From Dryomyza anilis (taxonomy: Eukaryota; Arthropoda; Insecta; Diptera; Dryomyzidae): 64,000 bases of DNA. Positions 1 through 10,379 of the stretch are shown in pieces. The notes below the pieces were generated by a model. That model was not told the origin of the DNA. It did not search any database and saw nothing but the letters and a program-made list of their open reading frames with translations. Location: assembly GCA_951804985.1 (NCBI GenBank), contig OX638133.1, forward strand, positions 77,320,367-77,384,366, given 5' to 3'. The position numbers and the translations under genes were made by a program. Position 1 is the stretch's first letter. Every line of letters starts with the position of its first letter.

Positions 1-429
1 TTTTAATCAAAAATATAAACCAAAAAATGTATACGAATTGATAATATATTCGAATATTCGTCGGAAAAGTCAAGTTTTTCTATATATTTACTTAGCACTA
101 TAACCTAGTGCTTTGTTGTTCCATTCGTGAAAACAAACTCATGCATACAATGTATATCATGCCTTTTTACCCTTTACCACAGATTAAAATCCTCTTCATA
201 TCAAGAATAATTACACTTAGTTACAGATGATAAATTATAGAATTTTAGTAGAATTTTATTTATATTGCTGAAATTCTGCTATTATTCGATCGATCTAAAT
301 TTGTCTCATATTTTCGTTTATAGTTAAATATGTTTATACTTAAAGATTATATCGTCGTTATAGAACTAAAAGTCACCAAATACATTTTTACAATGCCAAA
401 TATTCATTTACGTAAATCTTTATACATCT
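1..429. other. AT-rich non-coding DNA
   Basis: Very AT-rich sequence with no open frame of note and no repeat shared with the rest of the window. It lies upstream of the SINE and, by position, probably within an intron of the gene whose last exon is at 2546. Nothing else can be supported. Confidence 0.5.
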
Positions 430-747
430 GTAGCCGCGGTAGCTCAGTGGTTAGTGCGTTCGACTACGAGCCGAAAGGTCCGCGGTTCGATCCCCAGCGA
501 CTGCCAACATCTTTTTCATAGAAAACATTTTTCTATGCGACGCTACCTCCCAGCAGTAAATGGCAAACCTACGAAAGTAAAACATTGCATATGAAAAGCT
601 CTCACTTGACGTTCGGATTCGGCAATTAACTGTAGGTCCCATCACATGGAGTACAAATATAATACGCACAGCTCAAAAATGGTGAAAGAGCTCGGACTAA
701 GTTCTTATAGGACTGTAGTGCCAAACTATTATTATTATTATTATTAT
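430..747 (+). mobile_element. tRNA-derived SINE, copy 1
   Basis: The 5' head resembles a tRNA: an A-box-like TAGCTCAGTGG and a B-box-like GGTTCGATCCC at normal spacing, with a 7-nt anticodon-type loop CTACGAG (U33 position kept, anticodon ACG, suggesting an Arg tRNA ancestor). A ~240-bp non-tRNA body follows, and the 3' end is CCAAACT plus an (ATT)n tail. The same sequence occurs at 23650-23964, 55881-56200 and 62603-62909 on the opposite strand, so this is a dispersed family and not a tRNA gene. A short possible target duplication (ATCTG) flanks it. Internal A and B boxes imply RNA polymerase III transcription. Confidence 0.8.
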
Positions 748-2520
748 CTGTCAAATTTTAATCGATGATCTTAATTCCTTTTACCCCATGATAAGAAAAT
801 GTAAATCTATTTATTGTTATTTCAACTTTAAAAATGCATCAATTACTTTTTATAATATTAATCAACAAACTCGAAATTTAAGTTTTACATAATAATGTAT
901 TTGCTGACTTTTCGTTCTACAACGATGATATCATTATTTTTCGACTATAACAAAAATGGAAAGGTTTTGTATACATTTCCATCTTTGTCTGCCTAAACTC
1001 TGCCCAAACAATGTGACTTCAATACGTTTAAACTTATTGCATAGTCTGTCTGCTTCCTTCCATTTTACTGTCTAAAATTTTGTGTGGAATATGTTATAGA
1101 ACAAATGTTTGTTGTTGAGCTGTATTATTGATAATCATAATAATTATCATTTTAAAATTCTTCTGGATGTAAGTAATATTTCATATTTAATGGAATATTT
1201 CTCAAATTACACTTATCAGAAAAATGAATCATGAGAATATTTTAAATGCATCGTTAGACAACTGACAAATTCTTTTCAAACACGCTAAATAATTTGCTAA
1301 CACTCACAAACACCTCTAGATTTCGTGTCTGTGGTATGTGATATACCACTGCAATTTTATATTATTTCCTTCAATTGTCAGAAATTGGCGTTCGCGTATT
1401 TATTTCGTATGTCTCTTGTTGCCAAATTGAAAATGGTCATGACATTTTTATTAGTTTTCAGACAGCTTTCCATTATAATATTTTGCATTGGCATGGCGTA
1501 TTTTTTATGATGTCGCTGGTGTATAGAAAACAATAAAAACTGTCAAAAATATAACTAGAAGTCGCGTTCGTCATTGTCTCTGTTACTTCGGTGCAGCTTT
1601 TTCGATAGTCTTCGTGTTTTTCTTCATTATTGGGTTAGGTTTTGGCAGCGCTTATTTTGAATGTCAAATTTGTTATTTTTTTATCACTGACTTTATACAA
1701 TGTGGCTTTTGCAGTTCATTGTTATTTTTTTTATTTTTTAGATTTTTGTTTACCTGCTCACGTCAACATTTTTCTATTTCAACGTGTTTTTTTGTTCACG
1801 TGCCAATAGTCCAAAAAAATATCGAGTTCTTTATTTTTTGGATTCTATATTCTTTTTTGATGTCGAAATTGCACATGTACTTCAAATGGTTTTGTTATAT
1901 TGAAGTGTTTTGGCGTGTCTATTTGTTTGTAACAAAAGTTTTCTTTTTTTCTTTTATTCTCTTTTGTTGCTATTGTTTTTAGTGCTGTTGCTATTTTATT
2001 GACATTCGGTTAAGCCCGATATCGTATGTATTTGTCATGCATGATAGGCTCAATATTTTTCTATGTCGTATAGGTTTTGCGTTAGGATTTTATGTTAAAC
2101 CAAAAAGTTATGGTAGGCATTTCACGACACGACACGATAGTCAATTGTCGCGCGTAAGGAATATTATGTTGAATCAGTAAATTGGCAAAAATAAAAACAA
2201 CATAAACTATAAGGAAAAAGTAGAGTCGACAAATCTCCAGACAAATTTTTGTTAGGAAACTGGTATTAGTAGCAGTTTTTATGAACAAAAAAGAATACAT
2301 ATTGTAAGAAATACACATTTCAGGTATTTTTATAATTTAAATACATTGTGTAGTAAAATGTAGTGAAATGAAAACAAATGTATTTAAAAATAAAAAATTA
2401 ATTAAAAAGCTACATTTATTTTACTACATTCATTTAGTAGCTGTAACAAAATACATTTTGAATACAATATTTATGCAATAAGTCTAAAAAATAAATATTA
2501 CAAATATTTTCTCTAATTAA
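748..2520. other. AT-rich non-coding DNA, probable intron
   Basis: Low-complexity AT-rich sequence running up to the splice acceptor at 2545. T-rich runs at 1614-1980 open a long frame of Phe, Leu and Cys that has no coding character. No domain, RNA gene or repeat family was recognised. Confidence 0.5.
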
Positions 2521-2545
2521 AATTTTTCTCTCTCTTTCCTTGCAG
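2521..2545 (+). other. 3' splice site (acceptor)
   Basis: A pyrimidine-rich run TTTTTCTCTCTCTTTCCTTG is followed by CAG at 2543-2545. It sits directly before a sharp change from AT-rich to GC-rich coding-like sequence. The exon then opens in phase 0 with TAT GGA GAA, the simplest reading of the frame. Confidence 0.75.
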
Positions 2546-3102
2546 TATGGAGAACTCTCACTCACCACGAATACCGCCTACAGTCTCTACAATACACCGA
2601 CACGTGCACCCGCCGCACAGCGTCCCGTCTGCACCGCTCCACCGCCACTGCTCTCCACCCGCACAGCACCCAACATCTACACACGCATTCCGGGTCGCTC
2701 CTATTTGCCCGCCTACGAGACACGCACATCACCCACCTCACCATACGGCTCGACGACCACCTGCACGATGCCACTACTCGGCGGTGGCCAATCGAACGGT
2801 TCGCTACAGACGAACAGCAGCTACGTAGCCACATCATCCGACACCGGGCAACATTGGCATCTTATCGGCGCTCACAACCAAAGACTTTAAATATATATTT
2901 AAAGTCTTTGCTCACAACGTCTGTGACGTCGGGTAACATAACCGTTGGAGCTGCACAGTCGTTGCTGACGTCACAGCGCACAGCACATGCGGCGTCGTCG
3001 GTGTCAGCACAGCCACCGTACGGCATCAGTGGCACTGTTCAGTCGCCGCTGCTTGCTGGCTCTTCTATGCTTGGTATCGGCAACTACGAGACGGTGTCCT
3101 GA
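2546..3102 (+). CDS. Terminal coding exon of an unrecognised gene, frame broken twice
   Basis: This is the only GC-rich, coding-like block in the window. The first half reads from YGELSLTTN through PNIYTRIPGRSYLPAYET to SSYVATSSDTG, rich in Ser, Thr, Pro and Ala with no recognised domain. The second half reads TTSVTSGNITVGAAQSLL to a C-terminus GNYETVS and TGA at 3100-3102. The halves lie in different frames (positions 2 and 1 mod 3). Two lesions explain this: GGG at 2846-2848 where GG would keep frame, and a 40-bp insertion (palindrome plus target duplication, 2879-2918). Without both, SSDTG runs in frame through NIGILSALTT into SVTSG. As given, translation ends at a TAA in the palindrome (2888-2890). 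The low-complexity tail could be a cytoplasmic or disordered C-terminus; no function is assigned. Either lesion could be an allele, a pseudogene mark or an assembly error. Confidence 0.7.
2871..2918. mobile_element. 32-bp perfect palindrome with 8-bp target duplication (hAT-like termini)
   Basis: Positions 2879-2910 form a perfect palindrome with 16-bp arms CAAAGACTTTAAATAT. It is flanked by direct repeats CTCACAAC at 2871-2878 and 2911-2918. The 8-bp duplication and the YARNG-type terminus CAAAG match what is known for hAT transposons, so it can be read as two hAT-type terminal repeats joined with no interior. It interrupts a coding exon and introduces a stop. Origin as a minimal deletion derivative is inference. 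Confidence 0.65.
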
Positions 3103-3370
3103 GAATAACCGAAAGATGACATGAAATGTCAGATCGTCTGTATTGGTGGCAGCAGCGCATGCACGAGTTCAGGGGCGGAGCGCACTACAAATCGGGCAGG
3201 CAGCTTGATTGTGTAAATAGATATTTTCAAATATTTTTCTAAAGTTTTGTTTTTTCTTTACAGTTTTAATTTTTAAATTTAAATTTTTATTTTTTTAGTT
3301 TTTAAATATTTATTTTTAAAATGCAGTTAATCAATTTTGAAAACAAAAATATAATTTAATAGTAAAATTG
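3103..3370 (+). other. Probable 3' UTR and flank
   Basis: GC-richer sequence persists to about 3215 after the stop, as expected of a 3' UTR, then falls to AT-rich. No AATAAA was found in this stretch, so the poly(A) site is not placed. Confidence 0.4.
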
Positions 3371-3756
3371 AACATATTTGAAAATCTGTAGAAAATATTT
3401 TCGGATACATTTTCGGAAACATTTTTGGAAATGTTCAAAAATATATTTTCGACAAAAATGTCGAGTACAACGGAAATATTTTCAATTTTTTTTTATGCAA
3501 TATTATTGGACACATTTTTTGCCACATTTTCGGAAATATTTTCAGAAACAAAAATTTTACAAAATAATTTTTAAGATATTTTCAGAAAATATCCCAAGAA
3601 AAATTTCGAAAACATTTTGAAAACTTTCTGGAACATTTTTGTAAATTTTTTTTTTGGAAATATTAACGGGGACATTTTTGGAATCATTCAAATAAATTTT
3701 CGGAAGAATTATCGGACACATTTTCGGAAAGAATTTTTGAAAATATATTTGGAAAC
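3371..3756. repeat. Degenerate short tandem array (ATTTTCGGAAAC type)
   Basis: Variants of ACATTTTCGGAAACATTTTT recur head to tail with many substitutions. The same array resumes at 4955-5356 and again at 5727 beyond the inserted elements, so it was one array split by insertions. Confidence 0.6.
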
Positions 3757-4907
3757 ATTATAAGACAGTAGTTTTGAGAATTATGTCAAAAAGTAAAATA
3801 AAATAAAAATATTCTGACTCTTTGGTCCACTTCCATCAATTGTTTCCAAGAAAAAGAATATTTTGGTTGTTTTTGATGCTTTCACAAAATATATTAAGCT
3901 TTATTCTGTTAATACGACTAGCTCAAAAGAAGTATGTATCTCATTAAATCATTATTTTAGATATTATAGTCGTCCACGAAGGATCATTACAGATCGCGGT
4001 AGTTGTTTCACATCTTTGGAATTTTCTTCCTTTTTATTGGATAAAAACATTGAACATGTGAAAGTAGCAGTTTGTTCACCACAAGCAAATGGTCAAGTTG
4101 AACGAGTGAATAGGGTTCTTAAGGCTATGCTTGCTAAGGTTTCCGAGCCAATGCAACACTCTGATTGGTCGCGATTACTTTCAAATGTCGAATACGCTAT
4201 AAATAATTCAATTCATTCCAGTACAAAACAATCGCCAAGCATTTTGCTCTTTGGAATTTCTCAACGCGGACATGTTGTCGATAAACTAACAGAATATTTA
4301 GATTGTAAAAATTTAAATAACTCAGAGAGAGATTTAACAACCTTGCGTTGCGAAGCAGATGATGCTATTCAAGTTGTGCAAAACAGAAATGCGAAGTATC
4401 ATTCTGAAAATTATAAACCCCCATTAGTCTTTGAGAAAGGCGAATTCGTGTTGATGAAAAATGTTGCCAAATATAAGGGGCCTTATCAAATTTTTAAAGT
4501 TCTACCAAAAGATAGATATTTGGTTCGAGATATTGAGAACTGCCAGTTGACTCAGCTTTCATATGATGGATTGGAGAGGTTCTGGAATATGTCAGTTGAT
4601 CTCAGAATGAACAATATAAACTTCACCTTGATTTGTTTCATCACTTGTATCTAGTTATTATTTTTACTTCTTTTGTAATATTTTTAATTAATAAATGTTA
4701 AAAAAAAAATCATTGTAAATATTACTTAATCATTTTATTTAAAAAAAAAATATCTTTAAGATAGTACGTACAATAGCATAAGAATTATTTAAAGTATAGT
4801 TATAAAATAAGTTATGATCGGGTCGATCTAATGTCAAGATGGCCGAATTATAAGACAGTAGTTTTGAGAATTATGTCAAAAAATAAAATAAAATAAAAAT
4901 ATTCTGA
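3757..4907 (+). mobile_element. Internally deleted Ty3/gypsy-like fragment flanked by 61-bp direct repeats
   Basis: Positions 3757-3817 and 4847-4907 are 61-bp direct repeats with one difference (begin ATTATAAGACAG, end ATATTCTGA). The interval holds an integrase tail followed by AT-rich 3' sequence. The repeats are best read as remnants of LTRs, the left one truncated and joined straight to mid-integrase codons. Gag, protease, reverse transcriptase and RNase H are absent. The fragment sits in the degenerate array. Full LTR limits are uncertain; the right LTR may begin at TGTCAAGATGG (4832). Confidence 0.6.
3818..4654 (+). pseudogene. Ty3/gypsy integrase, C-terminal two thirds
   Basis: The frame is open from the junction at 3818, so it starts without a Met. 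It begins LFGPLPSIVSKKKN and continues VVFDAFTKY, IITDRGSCFTS (second catalytic Asp) and SPQANGQVERVNR (catalytic Glu). A C-terminal part KYKGPYQIFKVLPKDRYLVRDIE resembles the GPY/F module of gypsy integrases. The first catalytic Asp, normally just before the GPL motif, is cut off at the junction together with the HHCC zinc domain, so the enzyme cannot be functional. Apart from the truncation the frame has no stops, suggesting fairly recent loss. This is a relative of, not a copy of, the integrase at 16.9 kb. Confidence 0.85.
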
Positions 4908-5356
4908 ATATTGATTTTAAGAAAGTAACATCGTTTTCATTATACTATAACATATTCCGAAAAATAAATCGAGAACTTATTTGAAAAACTATATTCGAAA
5001 AACTATATATTCGAAAACTATATTCGAGAACTACATCAAAAACATTTTCGGAAACATTTTGAAAAGATTTATGGATCATTATCGAAAGCATTTCCAAAAC
5101 ATGTTCAGATCATTTGCGAAAATATTTAATCGGTAGCCTTTTAGGAAACAATTTACGAAAGCATCATCTCATTTCATCAAATTTCGAAAACATTTTCCGA
5201 AAGATGTTTGGACATATTTTTGGAAACATGTTCGAAAATATTATTTATGCAGTTTTTAAAATATTTTCGGCAACATATTCGGAAACAATACCGAAAAAAA
5301 TATCAAATATCATTTACGAAAACATTTTTGAAATATTTCGTAAATATATTATGGGA
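4908..5356. repeat. Degenerate short tandem array, continued
   Basis: From about 4955 the GGAAACATTTTCG-type repeats return (for example TTCGAAAACATTTTCCG). This is the right-hand part of the array seen at 3371-3756. The open frame at 5114-5416 is a product of this repeat. Confidence 0.55.
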
Positions 5357-5726
5357 CACTTTTTCGTGTCTGTGAACTTAGCATATCACTTCCCAGAAGA
5401 TCAACAAAAAAGGTGAGTTCTCTTCGCATGCCGGTGAGTTCTATAGTTCCTCATTTTAATAGTTCTGCCCATTTGAGCCCAAAAAATATACTTAAAAAAA
5501 TGATCTGCTAATTTCCGGTAGCATATTATTTTCCTGAAAATCAAAAAATTTTGAGAGTTCTCTTCGCATGCAGTCGAGTTCTATAGTTCCTCATACTTTT
5601 TTTCAATAGTTCCGTCCATTTTAGCCAAAAAAAAAATGCACAGAACTCACCTGCATGCGAAGAGAACTCTTTTTTTTGTTGATCTTCTGGGAAGTGATTT
5701 GCTAAGTTCACAGACACCACTTTTTC
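5357..5726. mobile_element. MITE with ~76-bp TIRs and 9-bp target duplication
   Basis: The element spans 5366-5717 (352 bp). Both ends begin GTGTCTGTGAACTTAGCA on their own strand and stay nearly identical for about 76 bp, up to the GAGTTCTCTTCGCATGC block. The flanking duplication CACTTTTTC occurs at 5357-5365 and 5718-5726. A further internal copy of the TCTTCGCATGC plus GAGTTCTATAGTTCCTCAT block lies at about 5554-5591. There is no coding capacity. A 9-bp duplication fits Mutator-like or Merlin-like families; the superfamily is not decided. Confidence 0.85.
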
Positions 5727-5768
5727 GGATATTTTCGTATTAGATTGGTTTTGAAATAATTTCGATAT

Positions 5769-6514
5769 AAAACCAGTTGGGAAGGTTAGATCACATGGGA
5801 AATTTTAAAGTAGGTGTAATTATGATAGTTAGGATTATCAAAATTATAGTCGGTCTAAGCCGACTATAAATACCCTACACATATGTGTGGTTACCATTCA
5901 AAGTGATATATAGGTCACCAGGGTATACGAATCCTGAAAATAACTACAAACATTCAATCGCTGAAGAATTTCCATTCATTTGATACCCATATTTACAAAT
6001 GGGTAGGTGTACCGAATTTCGATTTTTTTTTTGTGAACCACAAGTCTTTTCGCCGGAAAACATTATTATAATGTATTTGAGCATGATATCAATATATATT
6101 TGACCAAAAAAGTTAACCTAAGCACGTATACATAAAAATTTATCTTTATATGTACCTTTTATATGAGGTATTTGAACATAAGTGGTCGGATCATAGGTCA
6201 CAATGAACCGATCTCGCCAATTTTTTCGCACATACAGCGTAGGTATATTAGTAATCTAAGTTATAAGTTTCATTTATCTAGCTCTTCAATTTTAAAAGTA
6301 GTAGGGATTTCAACAGACAGACAGACAGACAGACAGACAGACGGACAGACAGACGGACAGACAGACGGACAGACGGACATCGCTAAATCGACTCAGGAGG
6401 TCATGCTGATCAAGAATATATATACTTTTCCATACCGGAGATGCTTTCTTCTGGGTGTTACAAACGGCGTACCAAACTGAATATACCCTTTCACTCTTAG
6501 TGTAGGGTATAAAA
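5769..6514 (+). mobile_element. Helentron-like mini-me/DINE-1 repeat, type A copy 1
   Basis: Starts near AAACCAGTTGGGAAGG, has a subterminal palindrome GTCGGTCTAAGCCGAC, and contains a (GACA/GACG)n tract at 6316-6379. The core CTGATCAAGAATATATATAC follows, and it ends TTAGTGTAGGGTATAAAA. The order GTCY repeat, ~35-bp conserved core, TA repeat is the described mini-me layout, and such elements are linked to DINE-1 and non-autonomous Helentrons. Four further type A copies are in this window. No protein is encoded. Confidence 0.75.
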
Positions 6515-7159
6515 ATATTGGTATATTTTAATATAGAACGATATCCCAAAAAATGTGTTTCTATTGTGTTAATATTTCAGAACTATTGTATATTTTATTG
6601 TTTCTTAAATTTTTAACAGTTTATTTATTTAAACCTTATATATTTCTATACAATATTTTATTAAAAATTCCTGCGCATACAGTTGAGACGAACAACTATG
6701 AAAAGACTTCCGTTGTAAAAGAAAACTTATACTAATAAATGTAAAGTTACTAGTATAGAAACTATTTCCGATTAATACACTGAACAAAGCATTTAGAATA
6801 AGCATTTAGAACTAATTTTAAGAAACTAGTTTTAATGTAAAATTGTCACAAAACTAAAAAAAAATCTATGTATATTGAGAAATATAAAAAATGAGAAGAA
6901 CTGAACTACAAAGAGCAATGGTAAAATATTAGCTAGTAAAATGTTTAAGTTATTACGGCAGAGTCAAAAATATATGAAAATAGCAATGGAATAATATACT
7001 AAGAAATGTGTAATATTAAGAGTAATAAAGATGATGATAATAATACTGATTGATAAATATAATTCTGAATGATTCGCGGTGCTAGCATTAAATATGTGTA
7101 AATGAGATACACGCCATGAATTTGTAAAAGAAGAACCATCAGTTAGCGCATGACTGAGT
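6515..7159. other. AT-rich non-coding DNA
   Basis: No recognised repeat or credible reading frame. It leads into the tandem satellite at 7160. Confidence 0.5.
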
Positions 7160-8115
7160 AGCATTACTGATCTCCATTATGTGTAGAAATTTGTGGAAAG
7201 TTCTAGAAACTAGCTATGTAGTGCACATGAGTGTGAACCAAAAGCAGATAGATTTACGGATTTTCATTTAATGTAGAAGATTTCTAGCATCTGGTCAAAA
7301 TAACAATAAAAGACGGATTATCGGTTATTGCTTCTTAAGTTTCACACTTAAGTGTAGAAGTTTGTGGAAATTTCTAGAATCCAGCTATCTGTTGCATATT
7401 AGTGTAAACTATAAGTAGATAGCTGTTCGGATTTTCGTTTAATGTAGAAGATTTCTAGCATCTTGTTAAGATAAGAATAAAAGACGGAGTATCGGTTAAC
7501 GTATCAGTGTTAAACTTAACTATAGAAATTTGTAGAAAGTTCTAGAATATAGCTATCTGTTGCAAATTAGTGTTAACTAGAAGCAGATAGCTTTTTGGAT
7601 TTTCGTTTAAGGTAGAAGATTTCTAGCATCTGGTTAAGATAAGAATAAAAATACGGAGCATCAGTTAATGCATCAGTCTGAAACTTAATTGTAGAAGTTT
7701 GTGGAAAGTTCTAGAATCCAACTATCCATTGCACACTAGTGTAAACTATTGGATCTCATAAGTGTATATGTTAGTGGAAAGTTCTGGAATCCTGATATGT
7801 ATTGCACATGAGTGTAAACGAGAAGGAGTAACTTACGAACATTACTGACTTTCGTGTAATGCAAAAATTCTAACATCCGGTTAAGATAAGAATAAATATT
7901 TACATCATTTGATGAGTTGGAAAAGACGGAACATTAGCGCATCAGTATAACGCATTACCTATATCATTAAGTGTAGATTTTTGTGGAAAATTCGAGAATG
8001 CTGCAATGGGTTTCACATGAGTATAATCGAGAGGGTTTACGAATACGTTTTTTTGCGCAATGTAGACATTTGTGGAAAATTCTAGAATGCGGTTAAGATT
8101 ATAATCATTGATTTG
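7160..8115. repeat. ~170-bp tandem satellite, about six units
   Basis: The landmark GTAGAARTTTGTGGAAAG followed by TTCTAGAATC recurs at 7183, 7354, 7522 and 7691 (spacing 171, 168, 169). It recurs in more diverged form at 7764, 7973 and 8062. Each unit also carries TAGAAGATTTCTAGCATC and GGTTAAGATAAGAATAAA. The short spacing at 7691-7764 marks a deleted unit. No coding frame follows the period. Confidence 0.8.
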
Positions 8116-8892
8116 GTGGTAATCATATTTTCCTGGCTATGAAGAAAACGTATTATGAATCAATTATGTCTATTTTGGAGCATGCATACATTCCAACAGA
8201 AGATGAAAGCATTTAAACATACAAAAAAATATATATATAATAAAATTAAAAACATTAATCACATTGCCTAATATCCATATTAAATCATAAATAGTCATTT
8301 CGTATTAATACTGCCTTAAATCGATATCCTGTCATTTTTACTTTGATCCTTATTTCCAATTTTCTAATGCTCCAATGTACACTTTGTACAAACAGTCAAA
8401 CGTTTAGCAAAATCGAACATGAAAATCCTATTTATTCACATGGAAATTACGAAATGTAAGCATAGTTTTTGGCGCAGCCATGTTGTAAGTATTTGTAGAT
8501 ATATCAAGTATATATCAAGTATATATATAAAATACTGAAAAATATTGTGCACGGAAACGGAAATAGTGAACAAGGTAGGTAATAGTGGTACGCAAACATT
8601 TTTACACATAAACACCTAACAACATAAATTCATACACGTAAAAACATAAAAATACGGTCTATTTTATTCGTACAAAAATAAAAAATACTAAAGAAATCAT
8701 TTCGCATGGTGCTCTGTAGAAAAATTAAATACAATTGTGGTGTTACTCGAATCTGCAAACGGATATAGTTTTTGGACGGTGTATGAAAGACTTTGAAACC
8801 AAAAAGAAAATTGGTCAATTTTTATTAATACTATATTTCGGACATACCTACCGAGAATTTTTTCAAATTAAGAAATAAATAGATGATAACGA

Positions 8893-9070
8893 ATGAAAAG
8901 AAGCATTCAAAAGAATCTCATTCTTTATTTTTCCACCGACATAAACATAACTTTATCTTTCCCACGAATAGAAGCACATTTATATTTTACCTACGAACAA
9001 AAGCACATTTTTAATTTCGCCACGAATAAAAGCATATGTGTATTTTCGATACAGAGAACCCAATATACAT
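8893..9070. repeat. Degenerate ~37-bp tandem repeat
   Basis: Three to four imperfect units contain ACGAATAAAAGCACATTT followed by TTTATTTTCC-like sequence (near 8968, 8992 and 9022). The short open frame here is a by-product of the repeat. Confidence 0.4.
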
Positions 9071-9407
9071 GTTTGTGATTAAAATGTAACAAAATGTTTA
9101 TGATGTAGGTGATTTAAAAAAAAAAATGTCCAATGATACAAGTAGGATTTGGCCAAATCAAAAAAGAAATAACTTTTTTGAAGCATATATATATGCGTTT
9201 ATTCCTGACGAAATAAAATATGTCCTTTTATCGTAGCTAAATGTAAAAGTATTTTTTTTTTCTTGGCGAAAATAAAATTATGCTTCGTTTTGTGGGAAAA
9301 GTGAACTGGTGCTTCTTGTCGTAGTTACCAAAAACGTGCTGTCAACAACTGGAAGAAAATGTCGAATATGTTTATCGACAATTTATCAAACATATGATCT
9401 GTGTTTC

Positions 9408-9535
9408 CAAGCATCATTTTATTTTATTTAAATTTAAAATAATTTTATGTTTGTTCGGAAACCAAATTATGATTAATGAAACTGTTACTCCCGTCAAACA
9501 TAATTTTATTTAAATGAAAATAAAAATAATGCTTG
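9408..9535. repeat. Inverted repeat, ~42-bp arms
   Basis: CAAGCAT...TTTTATGTTTG at 9408-9453 is mirrored by CAAACATAATTTTATT...GCTTG at 9495-9535, with a ~40-bp spacer. It could be a small MITE or a cruciform-forming AT-rich palindrome; no target duplication was found. Confidence 0.45.
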
Positions 9536-10379
9536 ATGTAAAATATGTTTATGGAAAATTAATTTATTCTTATTATAATCTATTTAAAATTTGTCAATTT
9601 TAATCATAACTTAATTACACTTTATTCCGTTTATATTTATACAGGGTGTTTGTCATCGATGTCAATAATTCATTGGGTCATTCTATGCCTCAAAAAATTA
9701 AGAAAATTTGATATTAAAAAATGTCTAATTAATATACAGGATGTTTAAGAAATGCATATTAAGAAATGCATGAAGTGGTTAAAAAGTATAATTTGTTGAT
9801 AAATATATATCAATTTTCACTCATATTTTGGTCAATTAAATTACTTTTCACATACTCAATACCTGTGAATCGAAATAATCGAAAAATAATTTTAGAAATA
9901 TATTCAAAGATAAATTTATATTCATGTGTATATAAAGTTGTATTATATATCAATAGAGTTAATGATTTCTAGAGGTAGAAGAATTAAACTCTTAAAATTC
10001 GATTTTATAAAAATAAAATTGTAATATTCGTACATGAGTTATTAAAATTAAATGATTAAAATAAAACAAATATATCCTTTGTTTTACAACAAACCCATTA
10101 ACTATTTAAAACAGCTTAAATTTGCATTATTAAGTTTTTGCTTATTGGAGATTTTTGTTCACTCCCAACAGATAATAGTTTTGGATTTTTTTTTATTATA
10201 TATAATCTTACTTCCGGTAGTTTTTTGTGTTGTCTGGTATTTTTTTTTACGTTAACAAAAAAATAAGCGCATAAAAACTTTTTTTTGCACAAACTTTAAG
10301 CAATACCCGCCATTATCGTTGGGTGTACCATGCAATCAACATTAAATATGAATGACATCAACTTTTAAGCATTTTTAGT

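Larger units (their letters stand above)
8116..10379. other. AT-rich non-coding DNA with minor repeats
   Basis: Mostly featureless AT-rich DNA. Two small structures are listed separately (8893-9070 and 9408-9535). A sequence ACAGGGTGTTTGTC near 9643 and ACAGGATGTTT near 9736 resemble the ACAGGGTG motif common in insect repeats, but no element could be delimited. Confidence 0.45.

Noticed and set aside
430..506. Functional tRNA gene
   Set aside because: A and B boxes fit, but the acceptor stem does not close and the same sequence occurs three more times with a common body and tail, as in a SINE.
1614..1982. 122-residue Phe/Leu/Cys-rich frame resembling a membrane protein
   Set aside because: It arises from T-rich DNA with no start context, conserved motif or codon bias.
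2547..2837. Alternative frames of 91-93 codons over the terminal exon
   Set aside because: His/Pro-rich or Arg/Ser-rich shadows; the frame entered in phase 0 from the acceptor gives the less biased protein and joins the downstream half once the two lesions are removed.
6316..6379. CRISPR-like array
   Set aside because: The regular GACA/GACG blocks have no spacers; this is a microsatellite in a eukaryotic repeat.
6310..6549. Open frames of Thr/Asp or Ser/Val/Cys repeats (also at 11157-11552, 11338-11523, 54729-54944, 55557-55885)
   Set aside because: They are translations of GACA/GACG or GTCT microsatellites inside Helentron-like repeats.
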